DNA of 43,681 nucleotides from Pirellulales bacterium (lineage in GTDB: Bacteria; Planctomycetota; Planctomycetia; Pirellulales; UBA7805): the NCBI GenBank assembly GCA_030751095.1, contig JASMGX010000003.1, positions 7,366 to 51,046 of the forward strand. Reading direction: 5' to 3'. Below the pieces are notes generated by a model. That model was not told the origin of the DNA and did no database searches. It was given only the letters and a program-made list of their open reading frames with translations. Of the stretch, positions 43,401 through 43,681 are shown one piece after another (positions within the stretch are counted from its first letter, which is position 1; each line of letters starts with the position of its first letter). Position numbers and translations under genes: made by a program.

Positions 43401-43471
43401 GGGTCGAACCCTCTGCCAATGCCCGGTTAAGATGGAATGGGCATACTCGTTTGTGTACACAGGTTTACACA

Positions 43472-43681
43472 ATGTTGTTTCCGGTACCACCACGCGGCCG
43501 CTCCCTGAAAATCGCCCTCGCCGCAATGTTTCTGTGGATCGTTTGCCCACGGGCAGGTTTTTCCGAAGTGCCGGTTGCAATCGAAGTGATCACCAAAGGG
43601 GATCATTCTCTGTTGGCACCGCAGCAGTGGAGTCGCATACTCGGCGAGTCCGGGTTTCGCCGCACGACGATCCGCAGTGGA
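43472..43681 (+). CDS. N-terminal part of a secreted protein (cut by the window end)
   Basis: An open frame begins at ATG 43472 and runs to the last base without a stop (70 codons seen). The first residues, MLFPVPPRGRSLKIALAAMF then LWIVCPRAGFSE, look like a signal peptide with a likely cleavage site near residue 32. The remainder (VPVAIEVITKGDHSLLAPQQ and WSRILGESGFRRTTIRSG) is ordinary secreted-protein sequence I cannot assign. It is divergent from the membrane hypothetical gene and has an extended -10 promoter upstream. Confidence 0.65.
   Translation, partial: MLFPVPPRGRSLKIALAAMFLWIVCPRAGFSEVPVAIEVITKGDHSLLAPQQWSRILGESGFRRTTIRSG

Noticed and set aside
43272-43580. Upstream extension of the membrane hypothetical protein
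   Set aside because: It would overlap the divergent gene and its extended -10 promoter, and the extra part has no protein-like pattern.

Overview
The window looks like a chromosomal segment of a planctomycete (Planctomycetota, probably Pirellulales-like). This is inferred from gene content: a giant secreted PQQ-propeller protein with an internal SAM-methyltransferase-like domain, secreted HEAT-repeat and prenyltransferase-toroid proteins, a CehA/McbA-type hydrolase, many signal peptides, weak Shine-Dalgarno sites and frequent GTG/TTG starts. It holds about 31 protein genes, two of them cut by the window ends, and two tRNA-Leu genes. There is no rRNA, CRISPR array, insertion sequence or prophage.

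Layout. 1-11 kb (+): the end of a membrane-anchored protein, an FtsX/MacB-type permease and its ABC ATPase (GTGA overlap), the PQQ/methyltransferase protein, an alpha/beta-hydrolase, then a HlyD-type adaptor overlapping a secreted prenyltransferase-like protein. 11-16.6 kb (-): phytoene-desaturase-like FAD oxidoreductase, glycosyltransferase, secreted CehA/McbA metallohydrolase, tRNA-Leu(TAA). 16.8-22.1 kb: small lipoprotein, secreted HEAT protein, secreted hypothetical, GAF protein, tRNA-Leu(GAG), then a 52-aa DUF5993-like membrane peptide next to a DsbB homologue. 22.1-26.6 kb (-): lipoprotein endonuclease/exonuclease/phosphatase, a SET-domain protein 6 bp behind dihydrolipoyl dehydrogenase, and a membrane zinc-ribbon protein.

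26.8-31.6 kb is the most interesting segment. A rhombosortase-like intramembrane protease lies downstream of a secreted VIT/vWA protein whose C-terminus has the layout of a GlyGly-CTERM sorting signal (GGGG, hydrophobic helix, Arg cluster). The pair is divergent from a sigma-54 enhancer-binding protein with no receiver domain. The divergent region holds a near-consensus -24/-12 site (TGGCAT-N5-TTGC) facing the VIT/vWA gene, and a perfect 9-bp inverted repeat about 135 bp upstream of the predicted transcription start, where an enhancer is expected. I read this as a self-contained module: regulator, enhancer, sigma-54 promoter, surface vWA substrate and dedicated sortase-like protease.

31.7-35.8 kb (+): an HSDL2-like short-chain dehydrogenase, a fucose-isomerase-like protein and a cardiolipin synthase. 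35.9-41.1 kb (-): scpB, DAHP synthase, a GH13_18 sugar phosphorylase and glycerate 2-kinase. The last two together suggest glucosylglycerate breakdown. 41.3-43.7 kb: a 29-aa COX24/AURKAIP1-type basic protein, a beta-hydroxyacid-dehydrogenase-like protein, a membrane-anchored hypothetical, and the start of a secreted protein behind an extended -10 promoter.

All function calls rest on reading motifs and remembered family features; no search was run.
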